The notes: generated by a model from the sequence alone, not told the origin. DNA of 64,000 nucleotides from Pseudarthrobacter sp. NamE2 (GCF_005796205.1 NZ_VAHN01000006.1:171943-235942), one strand, 5' to 3'; counted from the stretch's first letter, positions 26,531 through 36,287 are shown. Made by a program: numbers and translations.

Positions 26531-27997
26531 ATGAGCACCACATCAACCGAGGTCCTGGCCTTTCCAAACATCCGGGCCATCGTCCGTGACAACGGAACCG
26601 CTGAGGTCGTAGTTGCGGGTAACTCCCGCATCGTCCCTGCAGGGGAGTCCGTGCAGGATCTTCGGAACAACGCCCTGGCCCTCGTCGTGGGCGAGGCCCA
26701 GACGCTGAACCGTCCCGTCAGGGTCCAGATCGAAGATCCCGAAGGGCACGGCGAACTCATCGTGCACCCGGACAACAGGATTGAATCCGTCTCCTACGAG
26801 GCACGCCCCGCCCGACGCCGGGCACCGGAACCCGCGCCGGAAAGTGCAGTTCCCACAGTCATTGACACCGTCCAAGCCCCTGCGCCTCAGCCTGTGGCTG
26901 CTCCGGCAGAGCCCACTGCTGCCGCCGTCGCTGCCGTGGACCGCCAGCCGTGGCCGCCGAATCCCGTGTCGTCAGAGACGACGGACAAGCCGGCTACCTC
27001 GGTGCTGGAGACGGCAGAGGTCACGGAAGAAGCCCCGCCGACCCGGCGCAGCTTGAAGGAAACCTCCTTCCTGGTCAGCGCCCCGGTCCTGGAGCCGGCC
27101 ACACAGGGCTGGCGGGGTGCGCTCACCCGCCTTGGCTTCCGGCTGGACCCCTCCGCCAAAGAACTCTCCGAGCGCGAGGATATCCGCACGGTCAGCCAGC
27201 ACTGGCCCGGTCCCCGAACCATCGCCGTGGTCAACCGCAAAGGCGGGGCGAACAAGACCCCCACGGTGGTTATGCTCTCGGCCATCCTCGCCCGCTACAG
27301 CGGGGCCGCTACCGTCGCCTGGGACAACAACGAGTCCCAAGGCACCCTGGGCTGGCGGACGGAAAAGGGCGCCCATGACCGGAGCGTCCTGGACCTAATC
27401 GATTCCTCGACCGAGCTGCTCTCCCCGTCAACGAACGCTGCCGACATCGCCAAGTTCGTTCACCACCAGACCGCGGACAAGTTCGACGTCCTGCGCTCGG
27501 ATGAGAACGAAGAAGGCGACCACGAAGTCACTGCGGAGGAAGTCGACATCGCCCACCAGGTCCTCACCCGGTACTACCGGTTGGTGGTCATGGACTCGGG
27601 CAACACCGCCCGGGCGGCGAACTGGCGCCGGATGATCCACCACACCAACCAACTCGTCGTTCCCGTAACGGCCATCGAGGACCGCGCCGAAGCCGCCCGG
27701 CTGACGCTGCAGACCCTCCAATCCCGTGGCGGCCACGATGCAGCGCTGGCCCGCAACGCCGTCGTCATCGTCTCTGAATCCACCGACGCCAAGCGCGCCA
27801 TGTCAGGGGACGCGTTGAAGCGGGCCAAAGACGAGGCCCAGCGCATCGCGGACGGCTTCGAACCGTTCGTCCGGGCTGTCGTCCGGATTCCCTACGATCC
27901 GGCACTGGTCAACGGGCCCATCCGCTATGAAGCCCTGCAGCCTGCCACCCAGCGGGCATGGCTGGCGGCCGCGGCCGCCGTCGCCAAAGGCTTCTAA
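26531..27997 (+). CDS. ParA/MinD-like ATPase with variant P-loop
   Basis: 488 residues from ATG 26531 (AAGGAAG upstream). Residues 1-85 form a small domain (IRAIVRDNGTAEVVV). A Pro/Ala-rich linker follows to about 190. The SIMIBI ATPase domain (about 230-485) has TIAVVNRKGGANKTPTVVML where ParA proteins have KGGVGKTTT, YYRLVVMDSGN for the second motif, and VPVTAIEDRAEAARLTL. The Gly-to-Asn and Thr-to-Pro changes in the Walker A box are unusual, although the catalytic Lys is kept. Position between the lipoprotein and pilin-like genes suggests a role in localising the transfer machine. Confidence 0.75.
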   Translation: MSTTSTEVLAFPNIRAIVRDNGTAEVVVAGNSRIVPAGESVQDLRNNALALVVGEAQTLNRPVRVQIEDPEGHGELIVHPDNRIESVSYEARPARRRAPEPAPESAVPTVIDTVQAPAPQPVAAPAEPTAAAVAAVDRQPWPPNPVSSETTDKPATSVLETAEVTEEAPPTRRSLKETSFLVSAPVLEPATQGWRGALTRLGFRLDPSAKELSEREDIRTVSQHWPGPRTIAVVNRKGGANKTPTVVMLSAILARYSGAATVAWDNNESQGTLGWRTEKGAHDRSVLDLIDSSTELLSPSTNAADIAKFVHHQTADKFDVLRSDENEEGDHEVTAEEVDIAHQVLTRYYRLVVMDSGNTARAANWRRMIHHTNQLVVPVTAIEDRAEAARLTLQTLQSRGGHDAALARNAVVIVSESTDAKRAMSGDALKRAKDEAQRIADGFEPFVRAVVRIPYDPALVNGPIRYEALQPATQRAWLAAAAAVAKGF

Positions 27998-28033
27998 ACC
28001 CACCCGTCATTCGGACTTTCGAAAGGAGGAACC

Positions 28034-28636
28034 ATGCAACAGTCCCTGAATCCCTGGATCACCAGCCCCACCGCCGACACCCCGGACCAGGAAACAACGG
28101 ATACGTATATGCCGCCGGCGGCCGTCATCAGTGCCCCACTAAAGGGGATGGTGGAGCCCGCCGCAACGGACCGGCTCGCCCGCCGCACCATGACCGGTTC
28201 CGCCGCGTTGTGGATCATCGGCGCACATGGGGGAGCGGGAGAAAGCAGAATCGCGGACCTCCTCTGTGGACATGCCACCGACCACTGCTGGCCCGTCCTC
28301 AATGACGGAAGCGAGCCGCAGGTGCTGTTGGTCTGCCGTGCGGACATGCGTGGCCTGACAGCCGCCAGGAGTGCCCTGACCCAATGGGTATCAGGTGCCG
28401 CACCGAAAGCTGACCTGCTCGGCCTCGCGATCCTGGCGGACGCACCGGGGAAGACTCCCAAAGCACTGCGTGACTTCTCCACCATCGTCGGCGGGGGAGC
28501 GCCCCGGTTCTGGGCCCTGCCTTGGGTAGAAGCCTGGCGGCACGGGGACACCACCGCGCAGCCGTCCTGCGAATACCAACGCTTCATTACTGACATAGCC
28601 ACCCTGGCTGCCGACACATCAAACACCGCTCACTGA
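28034..28636 (+). CDS. DUF6668-type protein of the transfer cluster
   Basis: 200 residues with AAAGGAGG before the ATG. A central segment LWIIGAHGGAGESRIADLL looks like a degenerate P-loop (GGAGES), followed by VLLVCRADMRGLTAAR, LGLAILADAPGKTPKAL and PRFWALPWVEAWR. This matches the DUF6668 type found beside conjugation genes in actinobacteria. It may be an inactive relative of the ATPase encoded upstream. Function unknown. Confidence 0.7.
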   Translation: MQQSLNPWITSPTADTPDQETTDTYMPPAAVISAPLKGMVEPAATDRLARRTMTGSAALWIIGAHGGAGESRIADLLCGHATDHCWPVLNDGSEPQVLLVCRADMRGLTAARSALTQWVSGAAPKADLLGLAILADAPGKTPKALRDFSTIVGGGAPRFWALPWVEAWRHGDTTAQPSCEYQRFITDIATLAADTSNTAH

Positions 28637-28647
28637 AAGGTCTCACC

Positions 28648-28917
28648 ATGAACTACTTCTCCGCACTTGCAACCGGCGTCATCCCCAACCCCACTCCGAC
28701 GATCCCGGCAGAGGCAGACGGGCTGCTCCTGGTTCTGAACTGGGCCTCCGGTATCGGTCTGGTTCTCGGCGTCCTGGGCGTGATCATCGTCGGCATCGGC
28801 ATGGTCATCCAGCTCCAGCGAGGCGAAGGCGCACAGGCCATCGGCAAGCTCGGCTGGGTCCTCCTTGGCTGCATCATCATCACCGGTGCCGCCGGCATTG
28901 TCCGCGCGTTCGTCTAA
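28648..28917 (+). CDS. small two-helix membrane protein, pilin-like
   Basis: 89 residues with two transmembrane helices (LVLNWASGIGLVLGVLGVII, then LGWVLLGCIIITGAAGIVRA) separated by a short basic/acidic loop (QLQRGEGAQ). Size and topology match VirB2/TrbC-type pilin or channel subunits and the small membrane proteins of actinobacterial conjugation operons. It starts eleven bases after the preceding stop. Confidence 0.75.
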   Translation: MNYFSALATGVIPNPTPTIPAEADGLLLVLNWASGIGLVLGVLGVIIVGIGMVIQLQRGEGAQAIGKLGWVLLGCIIITGAAGIVRAFV

Positions 28918-28944
28918 GCCAGCACCAACAACGGGAGGTTCACC

Positions 28945-29703
28945 ATGAGCCAGTCAACAGAGAGCACCACCGAAAGCAATCCGTTCACCAGACCCGGGTT
29001 CATCATTGCGGCCGCGCTGGTGGTCGCGCTGATCGCATCAACCATCGTGATCTTCCTTCTCCCCAAAGGACAGGGCAACGCACAGCCCGCCCCTGCCCCC
29101 GCTGAATCCAGCAGCACAGCCGAGGCCAGTCTCGATGCTTCAGCTGCTGCCGGTGAGAGCGTCTGCGGGCTGCCCGCTTCTTCGGAAACAACGCTGGGAA
29201 CTGCACCAAAATCAAACTGGGAGCTTGTAGGACGCATAGCCACGCCCTCCGATCCAGAAACATTCGGCCCGGGCACAACCGACGAAAGTGGTTTTCGATC
29301 CTGCTTTTCGCATTCGCCCACCGGGGCCTTATACGCAGCAATGAATGTCGCAGCGCTTGGCTCATCCGGCTCCACGGAGTTGCAGCAGAAGCTCGCTGAC
29401 AAACTGCTTGTCCCCGGCACTGGTAGGGACGCAGCAATGCGTGAAGTAGCCGCCGATACCAAGACGACGGCTCCCACTACACCTATTCAGGTGCGCGGAT
29501 TCCTCATGAGGTCCTATTCGCCTAGCGAGGCGAATATCGATCTTGCTTTCGAAACGGACAAAGGCGCACTGGGCCGACTCACAGTGTCCATGCGCTGGAT
29601 GGACGGGGATTGGAAAGTGAAACCAGCAGATGACGGTGTCACTTTCACGGGAGCTACCCAAATCAGCGACCTCAGCGGCCTAATCCTCTGGTCTGGTGTC
29701 TGA
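28945..29703 (+). CDS. VirB8/TcpC-like transfer channel protein
   Basis: 252 residues with a short cytosolic N-terminus, one membrane helix (IIAAALVVALIASTIVIFLL, about 30-49), an Ala/Ser/Pro-rich linker and an extracellular domain of about 170 residues ending WMDGDWKVKPADDG. The C-terminal pattern (RLTVSMRWMDGDWKV) is that of NTF2-like VirB8/TcpC domains in Gram-positive type IV secretion. It lies between the pilin-like and VirB6-like genes. Classification rests on topology and order. Confidence 0.65.
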   Translation: MSQSTESTTESNPFTRPGFIIAAALVVALIASTIVIFLLPKGQGNAQPAPAPAESSSTAEASLDASAAAGESVCGLPASSETTLGTAPKSNWELVGRIATPSDPETFGPGTTDESGFRSCFSHSPTGALYAAMNVAALGSSGSTELQQKLADKLLVPGTGRDAAMREVAADTKTTAPTTPIQVRGFLMRSYSPSEANIDLAFETDKGALGRLTVSMRWMDGDWKVKPADDGVTFTGATQISDLSGLILWSGV

Positions 29704-29704
29704 T

Positions 29705-30979
29705 ATGGCCGAGTGCGACTTTGGGGACTTCGGATGTGGCCTGGGCAATGTAATTTCTGGCATCGCTGATGACGCTATTGGGAACTTAGCGAAGGCCATC
29801 ATGGAGGGCATGAGTCAGATGGTGACGACTCTGTCTACCTTCTGGGTTTCGATGCCGACCGTGAACCTGGCCAGTGAGGACGGCAGCACACCAAGCCCTG
29901 TTGTTTCTGACGTCAATAGTGAGTTGCTGCCCTGGACCTTGGCGTTGGCAGTTCTCGCCGTGATCCTTGGAGGGATCCGGATGATCTGGGAACAGCGTGG
30001 AGCACCGTTGAAGGACCTGCTCCGTTCGCTGCTCACCCTCACTCTCGTGTCGGGGCTGGGCCTGGGCGTCATCTCGATCCTGGTGATCGCCGCGGATGCC
30101 TTTGCTGTTGCCATCATCGAGCGTTCCACCGACGGTAAGGGGTTCGCCGAGGCTTTTCAGAAAATAGCGGTTATCCAGCAAACCGACGCCGTCTTCATTC
30201 TCATCATCCTTGGTTTGATCGGATTGATTGCCTCACTGGTCCAGATTGTTCTGATGGTGGTCCGGAGCGGCATGTTGGTAATCCTGGCAGGCATCCTTCC
30301 CACCACTGCCGCGTTCACCAACACTGAGATGGGCAGGCAGTGGTTCCAGAGGGCCGTTGGCTGGACGATTGCGTTCATTCTTTACAAGCCCGCGGCAGCC
30401 GTTGTTTACTCGGTCGCGTTCCTTCTGATGGGTAATAGCAGTGGGCAGGACGCCCTGGTTGGTTCGATCACGGGCTTCACCCTGATGATTGTTGCCTTGT
30501 TCGCGCTGCCGGCGTTGATGCGGTTCGTAACGCCGATGGTTGGTGCCGTCGCCGCAGGCAGTGGAGCAGCAGCCGGGGCTGCCGTTGGTGCGATGGCTAC
30601 GGGAGCCGTGTCCCTGGGCCGTGGCGGCAGCGGGCGAAGCAATGCCGCACCAATCCCCGCTACGACAAGCACTACGGCCAGTACGCAGAGCACTTCTACC
30701 GGCGCTTCGCCGAAGGGCAGTGAAGGAGCGTCTGGTCCCCGTGGCGGGGGAGGGCAACCAACCCCCGGTGTTACGGGTCCGGGCGGAGCCGCTGGCGCTG
30801 CGGCCGCAGGCAAGGCAGGCTCCGCAGGAGCAGCGGCAGGGGCAAGTGGCGGGGCAGCAGCTGCTGGCCCGGCCGGGATGGCTCTAGCCGCCGGGGCACA
30901 GGTGGCAACCAAGACGTCGCAGGCAATCGAGAAGACCGCGCAGGATTCAACCGGGGAGGGCCCCAGTGGCAGCAGTTAA
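29705..30979 (+). CDS. VirB6/TrbL-like polytopic transfer protein
   Basis: 424 residues from ATG 29705, one base after the preceding stop; GTG 29696 is an in-frame alternative. Residues 65-290 contain about six membrane helices (e.g. LALAVLAVILGGIRMIW, AVFILIILGLIGLIASLVQ, MLVILAGILPTTAAFT). The last 130 residues are a Gly/Ala/Ser-rich low-complexity tail. The topology fits the VirB6/TrbL inner-channel protein of type IV secretion. It overlaps the next gene by 14 bases. Confidence 0.8.
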   Translation: MAECDFGDFGCGLGNVISGIADDAIGNLAKAIMEGMSQMVTTLSTFWVSMPTVNLASEDGSTPSPVVSDVNSELLPWTLALAVLAVILGGIRMIWEQRGAPLKDLLRSLLTLTLVSGLGLGVISILVIAADAFAVAIIERSTDGKGFAEAFQKIAVIQQTDAVFILIILGLIGLIASLVQIVLMVVRSGMLVILAGILPTTAAFTNTEMGRQWFQRAVGWTIAFILYKPAAAVVYSVAFLLMGNSSGQDALVGSITGFTLMIVALFALPALMRFVTPMVGAVAAGSGAAAGAAVGAMATGAVSLGRGGSGRSNAAPIPATTSTTASTQSTSTGASPKGSEGASGPRGGGGQPTPGVTGPGGAAGAAAAGKAGSAGAAAGASGGAAAAGPAGMALAAGAQVATKTSQAIEKTAQDSTGEGPSGSS

Positions 30980-32474
30980 CACCGAATACAAGGAACCGTC
31001 CTACGGCAACTGGCGCGTACCGCGCTCCGCCGGTCTGGGCAACCTCGGCGCCATTGGCACCGGTATTGTCATGGCCGGACTGTTGGTGGGCATTACCACT
31101 TTCGCTATCTGGGGCCTGTTCCCGGGCCTCGCTGTCCTCGCCCTTGCCGGGGCCAGCGCCCTGTTGCTCACGGTCAAGGACAAGCACGGCCAGTCCGTTG
31201 TAGACCGTTTCGGCACCCGCATGAGCTTCCGGCTCTCCAAGTCCACTGGAACGAACCTTTACCGCTCCGGCCCTTTGGGTGTAACGGAGTGGGGCATGTA
31301 CCAGCTTCCAGGGCTGGCCGCGAAGTCGACCCTGTACGAGTTCGCTGACTCCTACAAGCGCCCGTTCGCCATGCTGCACGTGCCAGCGACCAGCCACTTC
31401 ACGGTCATATTCTCCACCGAACCTGACGGAGCCTCCCTGGTGGACCCTGAGCAGGTCGACGCATGGGTGGCCAACTGGGGCGGTTGGCTCGCCGGCCTTG
31501 CCGACGAAGCAGGCCTCGACGCCGCGGCCGTCACCGTCGAGACCGCCCCCGACTCCGGGTACAGGCTCCGCAACGAAGTCGAGATGAACATCGACCCCAA
31601 CGCACCCGAATTCGCACAGGCCATTCTCCGCGAGGTCGTAGAGACCTACCCGGAAGGATCGGCAACGGTCCGTGCCTGGGTGTCCCTGACCTTCAACGCC
31701 TCCCTGCGGTCCGGGTCAAAGAAGCGCACCCCCGAGGATGTTGCCCGGGACTTGGCCTCGCGGATTCCCGGCCTGTCAGCCCGGTTGCAGTCCACCGGTG
31801 CCGGTATCGCCCGTCCGATGTCGGCGCAGGAGCTCTGTGAAGTCGTCCGTATCGCCTACGATCCCCCTGCCGCGCTGATTATTGATGAGGCCCATGCAGC
31901 CGGTTCCCCCGTTGCCTTGGCCTGGGGTGAGGTCGGACCCACCGCGACGCAGGCGAACTGGGAGGACTACCGGCACGACAGTGCGTTCTCTGTCTCCTGG
32001 ACGATGACCGGCGCACCCCGCGGCTCTGTGAACTCGTCGGTCCTGTCCCGGCTGCTGGCTCCGCACGGGGATATTGACCGCAAACGGGTTTCCCTGCTGT
32101 ACCGTCCGATGGATTCGGCGAAGGCCGCGAGTGTCGTGGAGCGGGACCAGAACAATGCCAACGTCCGCATCACCTCCGGGACCCGGCCCAGTGCCCGCGC
32201 CCTGGTTGATGCCCGCTCAGCCGTGCAGACCGCCCAGGAAGAAGCCCGCGGCGCCGGCCTGGTGAACTTCGGCATGGTCGTTACCGCCACGGTGACCGAC
32301 AGGGAACGGCTGCCTGATGCCGTGGCCGCCATCGAACAGACTTCCGGCACGGCCCGGGTGCTCCTGCGCCGCGCCTACGGCGCGCAGGACACAGCCTTTG
32401 CCGCCTCGCTGCCGCTGGGGCTTGTCCTACCCAAGCACAGCATGGTCCCCTCCGAAATCAAGGATGCACTCTGA
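30966..32474 (+). CDS. SCO6880-family transfer protein
   Basis: 502 residues. Starts YGNWRVPRSAGLGNLG, then two membrane helices (about 28-65), then a long cytosolic part (AMLHVPATSHFTVIFSTEPD.., IAYDPPAA, WEDYRHDSAFSVSWTMTGAPRG). It matches the SCO6880 family encoded immediately upstream of VirB4-like ATPases in actinobacterial conjugation clusters, and resembles the N-terminal part of VirB4 plus VirB3-like helices. No P-loop is seen. Its TGA overlaps the next ATG (ATGA at 32474). Confidence 0.88.
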   Translation: MAAVNTEYKEPSYGNWRVPRSAGLGNLGAIGTGIVMAGLLVGITTFAIWGLFPGLAVLALAGASALLLTVKDKHGQSVVDRFGTRMSFRLSKSTGTNLYRSGPLGVTEWGMYQLPGLAAKSTLYEFADSYKRPFAMLHVPATSHFTVIFSTEPDGASLVDPEQVDAWVANWGGWLAGLADEAGLDAAAVTVETAPDSGYRLRNEVEMNIDPNAPEFAQAILREVVETYPEGSATVRAWVSLTFNASLRSGSKKRTPEDVARDLASRIPGLSARLQSTGAGIARPMSAQELCEVVRIAYDPPAALIIDEAHAAGSPVALAWGEVGPTATQANWEDYRHDSAFSVSWTMTGAPRGSVNSSVLSRLLAPHGDIDRKRVSLLYRPMDSAKAASVVERDQNNANVRITSGTRPSARALVDARSAVQTAQEEARGAGLVNFGMVVTATVTDRERLPDAVAAIEQTSGTARVLLRRAYGAQDTAFAASLPLGLVLPKHSMVPSEIKDAL

Positions 32475-34069
32475 TGGCATTTAAGGACCTACTGACGTCA
32501 ATGACAGCAAAGACAGTAATGCCAGCAAAGAAGGCGCCAAAGGACAAAACCGGGAAGCAGCCGCGCGAGGCCGGCCCTGGTGCCCGCGGCTGGTCCGGAC
32601 GTGGCGGCGGCATGGCCCAGCTCGTCCCGACCGTGAAGGAGTACCGGGGAACCACCGTCCAGGTTTGCGGCCTGTGGCCGTTTTCCTCCGGCGCGTCCTC
32701 GCCCATGATCGGCGTCCCGCTCGGCCGGCACGAGGAAACCCAAGCCACGGTCTGCTGCGACCCGATCAGCTGGTTCCAGCGCGCCCGCCTCATCTCCAAC
32801 CCTTCAGCATTCATCCTCGGCAAACCCGGGCTCGGCAAGTCCACCCTGGTCCGGCGCATGTTCCTGGGCCTTGCCGCGCAGGGCGTCAACCCGCTCGTGC
32901 TCGGGGACCTGAAAGGTGAGCACGTCAAAGCTGTTGAGGCTTTGGGCGGGCAGGTCATCAAGCTCGGCCGCGGTGTCGGGTACTTGAACATCCTTGATCC
33001 GGGCCAGGCCGTCGAGGTCGCCCAGCTCCTGGAGGACCACGGCCGCCATGATGCCGCGACCCGGGTCCGGGCCGATGCCCACGGCCGCCGGCTGAACATG
33101 GTCGTCTCCCTCATCACCATCAGCCGGAACAGCCCACCCACCGACCAGGAACAAACGATCCTCGACCGGGCCCTGCGGGTCCTAGATGACCGGTCCGACG
33201 GCATCCCGGTCCTGAAAGACCTCCTCGACGTCATCGTCTCCGCCCCGGACGAGCTGCGGCAGGTCGCGCTGGACCGCGGCGACATGACCATCTACCTGCA
33301 GGAGACCCGGGCACTGGAAGCAACCCTGCTGGGCCTGACCGGGGGAGGGAAGCTGGGAGAAATCTTCTCCCGGCAGACCACCAGCCCGATGAAGCGGGAC
33401 CGCGCTGTGGTCTTCGACGTCTCCAGCATCGACGAAACCGAAACGGATTTGCAGGCCGCCGTGCTGCTGGCGTGCTGGTCCTACGGATTCGGTACGGTCA
33501 ACGTCGCCAACACCCTGGCGGACGCGGGTCTGGAGCCGCGGCGGAACTACTTCGTGGTTCTGGATGAGCTGTGGCGGGCGCTGCGGTCCGGTAAGGGCAT
33601 GGTGGATCGTGTGGACGCCTTGACCCGTTTGAACAGGTCTGTGGGCGTTGGTCAGATCATGATTTCCCACACGATGTCCGATCTGCTGGCACTGCCGGCC
33701 GAAGAGGAACGAATGAAAGCCCGGGGCTTCGTTGAACGTTCCGGCATGGTGATCTGCGGCGGGCTGCCGGCTTCGGAGATGCCGCTGTTGACCTCAGCGA
33801 TTCCGCTCTCCCGGCAGGAGCAGCAGAAACTCATCTCCTGGCAGGACCCACCCGCCTGGGACTCACGCGGCCTCGACGTCGAACCCCCGGGCCGGGGCAA
33901 GTTCCTGATCAAGGTCGGCGGCCGTCCCGGCATTCCCGTCCAGATCGGCCTGACCTCGATCGAGAAAAACGACGGCCTGAACGACACCGACACCCGCTGG
34001 CACGTACCGGCGAAAACGCTCATGGACCCGGCAGCACCTGCACTGCCGGCCAAAGGAGGCTCACTGTGA
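32474..34069 (+). CDS. VirB4-like transfer ATPase
   Basis: 531 residues. Walker A is GKPGLGKSTL (about 116-125); LVLGDLKGEHVKAVEAL follows. Walker B is YFVVLDELWRALRSG. A later VGQIMISHTMSDLLAL box is typical of the VirB4/TraC motor that powers pilus or channel assembly. The SCO6880 protein probably supplies its N-terminal domain. Both neighbours overlap by four bases, so the three ATPase-module genes are translationally coupled. Complete and apparently functional. Confidence 0.9.
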   Translation: MAFKDLLTSMTAKTVMPAKKAPKDKTGKQPREAGPGARGWSGRGGGMAQLVPTVKEYRGTTVQVCGLWPFSSGASSPMIGVPLGRHEETQATVCCDPISWFQRARLISNPSAFILGKPGLGKSTLVRRMFLGLAAQGVNPLVLGDLKGEHVKAVEALGGQVIKLGRGVGYLNILDPGQAVEVAQLLEDHGRHDAATRVRADAHGRRLNMVVSLITISRNSPPTDQEQTILDRALRVLDDRSDGIPVLKDLLDVIVSAPDELRQVALDRGDMTIYLQETRALEATLLGLTGGGKLGEIFSRQTTSPMKRDRAVVFDVSSIDETETDLQAAVLLACWSYGFGTVNVANTLADAGLEPRRNYFVVLDELWRALRSGKGMVDRVDALTRLNRSVGVGQIMISHTMSDLLALPAEEERMKARGFVERSGMVICGGLPASEMPLLTSAIPLSRQEQQKLISWQDPPAWDSRGLDVEPPGRGKFLIKVGGRPGIPVQIGLTSIEKNDGLNDTDTRWHVPAKTLMDPAAPALPAKGGSL

Positions 34070-35835
34070 GCGCACCGAACCGCAAAGGAATGGGCCTTGA
34101 AGATGCCCTGCTGGTCTGGCTGGCCATCGTCGCCATCGTCGTCTTCGGCGGCGGCACCTACGCCGGCGCGCACCTCGGCTCATGGATGGCCGGCATCGCC
34201 GCACCCCCGGCCCACCCCATCGACCTGATCGCCGGACTTATAAAGGGCAATGTGCCCTGGCCAACCCAGTCCACCGTCGTGGTCTGCGGCATGGCCGGCC
34301 TGATACTGGCACTGGCAATCGTCGTACTCGTGGCCTGGCGGAAAGGCGCATCCAAACGTGCCCGGGTCGACAAGGCCGCCCGCTACTTGGGCCGCGGCAA
34401 GTCACTCGCCGCGTTCTCCGAGAAGGGTGCACAAGCCAAAGCTGAACGTCTCGGTATCGAGGACAACCCCGGGATCGTCGTCGGCAAGGTGGTCTCCACC
34501 GGCCAGAAGTTCGTTCAGTCATGGGAAGACCTCAGCCTCGACATCTGGGGACCTCGAACGGGTAAGTCCACCTCGCGGGTGATGCCCGCGATCCTGGACG
34601 CTCCCGGCGCCGTTGTCTCGACCTCTAACAAGCGTGACGTCGTGGATGGCACCCGCGGCGTCCGCGAGGCCACGGCCCCGGTGTGGGTGTTCGATCCGCA
34701 GAAGATCGCTCAGGAGGAACCGGACTGGTGGTGGAACCCGCTCTCCTACGTCACTGACGAGGAGAAGGCGTACAAGCTCACCCAACACTTCGCTGTCGGC
34801 TCGCGGGTCCCGGGGTCAAAGCCGGACGCCTACTTCGACCCCAAAGCCGAAGACATTCTCTCTTCCTACTTCCTCGCGGCCGCACTGGGGGATTTGCCGA
34901 TCACGCGGGTCTATCTCTGGGTGACTGAGCAGGTCAGCCAGGAACCCATTGAGATCCTCCGGGAGCATGACTACGAGCTGCAGTACAAGGGCTTGGAGTC
35001 CACGCTGAAGCTGGCTGACAAGCAGCGCGATGGCATTTTCGGTACCGCTGAGAAGATGATCCAGTGCCTCAAGAGCCGGAACACGCTCCGCTGGGTCGCC
35101 CCGACCGGCGGCGCAAGCGTCGCCAACGAGGCCCGCCGGCAGTTCAACCCGCACGCCTTCGCTGCCTCCCAAGAGACGATTTACATCCTCTCCAAGGAAG
35201 GCGCCGCTTCCGCCGCCCCACTCACCACCGCACTGACCGTCGCCATCGCTGAAGCCATGGAAGAGCGAGCCGAACGCAGCGGCGGCCGCCTGCCCAAACC
35301 TGCCCTGTTCGCCCTCGACGAGCTCGCCAACGTCGTCCGCTGGGCCGGCCTGCCGGACCAGTTCAGCCACTACGGCTCTAAGGGCCTGATCGTCATGGGC
35401 ATCCTGCAGTCCTGGTCCCAGGGCGTCGAACTCTGGGGTGAAGCGAACATGCGGAAGATCTGGTCGGCCGCGAACGTCAAGGTCTACGGCGGCGGCGTCG
35501 CCGAAGAAGGATTCCTCCGCGCCCTCTCTGACCTGATCGGGGACTACAGCTACATCAACGTCTCCGTCTCCTCCGGGAAGTCCGGGTCCAGCCGCTCACG
35601 CCAGGAGGCCAAGGAACGCATCTTCGACGTCTCCAATCTCGCCGAGCTCGACCGCGGCCGCGCCGTCATCCTCGCCTCCGGCGCACCCGCCACACTGGTC
35701 CGCACCATGCCCTGGTACACCGGTCCACACAAGGACGCTGTGGAAGCGTCCATCAAAAAGTACAGCCCGCAGCCAGAGAAAGAACCAGTACCAGCAGCAG
35801 CCGCGCCGGCAGCAAATCCATGGGTGACCGGGTAG
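34066..35835 (+). CDS. VirD4/TraG-type coupling protein
   Basis: 589 residues. Two N-terminal membrane helices (about 14-34 and 69-90) anchor a hexameric pump: Walker A GPRTGKSTS (162-170), VVSTSNKRDVVDGT, Walker B LFALDELANVVRW, and the C-terminal GIKxQ-like stretch LIVMGILQSWSQGVELWG (TraM-recognition region). Coupling proteins deliver the relaxase-DNA complex to the channel. It overlaps the VirB4-like gene (ATGA-type). The relaxase it would serve is not in the window. Confidence 0.9.
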   Translation: MSAPNRKGMGLEDALLVWLAIVAIVVFGGGTYAGAHLGSWMAGIAAPPAHPIDLIAGLIKGNVPWPTQSTVVVCGMAGLILALAIVVLVAWRKGASKRARVDKAARYLGRGKSLAAFSEKGAQAKAERLGIEDNPGIVVGKVVSTGQKFVQSWEDLSLDIWGPRTGKSTSRVMPAILDAPGAVVSTSNKRDVVDGTRGVREATAPVWVFDPQKIAQEEPDWWWNPLSYVTDEEKAYKLTQHFAVGSRVPGSKPDAYFDPKAEDILSSYFLAAALGDLPITRVYLWVTEQVSQEPIEILREHDYELQYKGLESTLKLADKQRDGIFGTAEKMIQCLKSRNTLRWVAPTGGASVANEARRQFNPHAFAASQETIYILSKEGAASAAPLTTALTVAIAEAMEERAERSGGRLPKPALFALDELANVVRWAGLPDQFSHYGSKGLIVMGILQSWSQGVELWGEANMRKIWSAANVKVYGGGVAEEGFLRALSDLIGDYSYINVSVSSGKSGSSRSRQEAKERIFDVSNLAELDRGRAVILASGAPATLVRTMPWYTGPHKDAVEASIKKYSPQPEKEPVPAAAAPAANPWVTG

Positions 35836-35846
35836 GGGAGTAGGGC

Positions 35847-36287
35847 ATGACAATCGAGATCGGCCGGTTCAGTGAAGCTCCCAGCCCGGACGCAGAAGAA
35901 ACCGGCGCTGGGGCCGGCGAACAACAAAAACCCCCGCAGCTGGTCTACGGCTCAGCCGAAGAATTCCTGCACGAGCAGCTGCTCCCCACCTACGTCCGTG
36001 ACGTTGACGGTCGCGCAGCGAAATGGTGCCTCGAATGGTACTTCCACCCGGAAGCCGTCTCCCGTGTGGAAGCGCTGTGGCGGGCCTGGGAACACCTGAG
36101 GCTCGATGGAGCCACCGGCATCAGCGTCTGGTTCAGAGACCATGCGGACCACCACATGAGCGTCCTCCTCGACCCACGCGGACCCTTCTACAAATGCGAC
36201 ATGCAAAAGCACCGCGACCCCGAACACCTCGAACCAAAGAAAGCCCCGGAAGGCTGGTTCCCGGACGTCCGAAATATCCCCGGATAA
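35847..36287 (+). CDS. DUF4913 protein of the transfer cluster
   Basis: 146 residues with a Pro/Glu-rich N-terminus, then the DUF4913 signature: FLHEQLLPTYVRDVDG, KWCLEWYFHPEAVSRVEALW, WFRDHADHHMSVLLDPRGPF and KAPEGWFPD. The domain is found almost only in actinobacterial conjugative elements, usually next to the coupling protein, and has no assigned function. Last gene of the transfer operon, followed by a strong bidirectional terminator. Confidence 0.85.
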   Translation: MTIEIGRFSEAPSPDAEETGAGAGEQQKPPQLVYGSAEEFLHEQLLPTYVRDVDGRAAKWCLEWYFHPEAVSRVEALWRAWEHLRLDGATGISVWFRDHADHHMSVLLDPRGPFYKCDMQKHRDPEHLEPKKAPEGWFPDVRNIPG

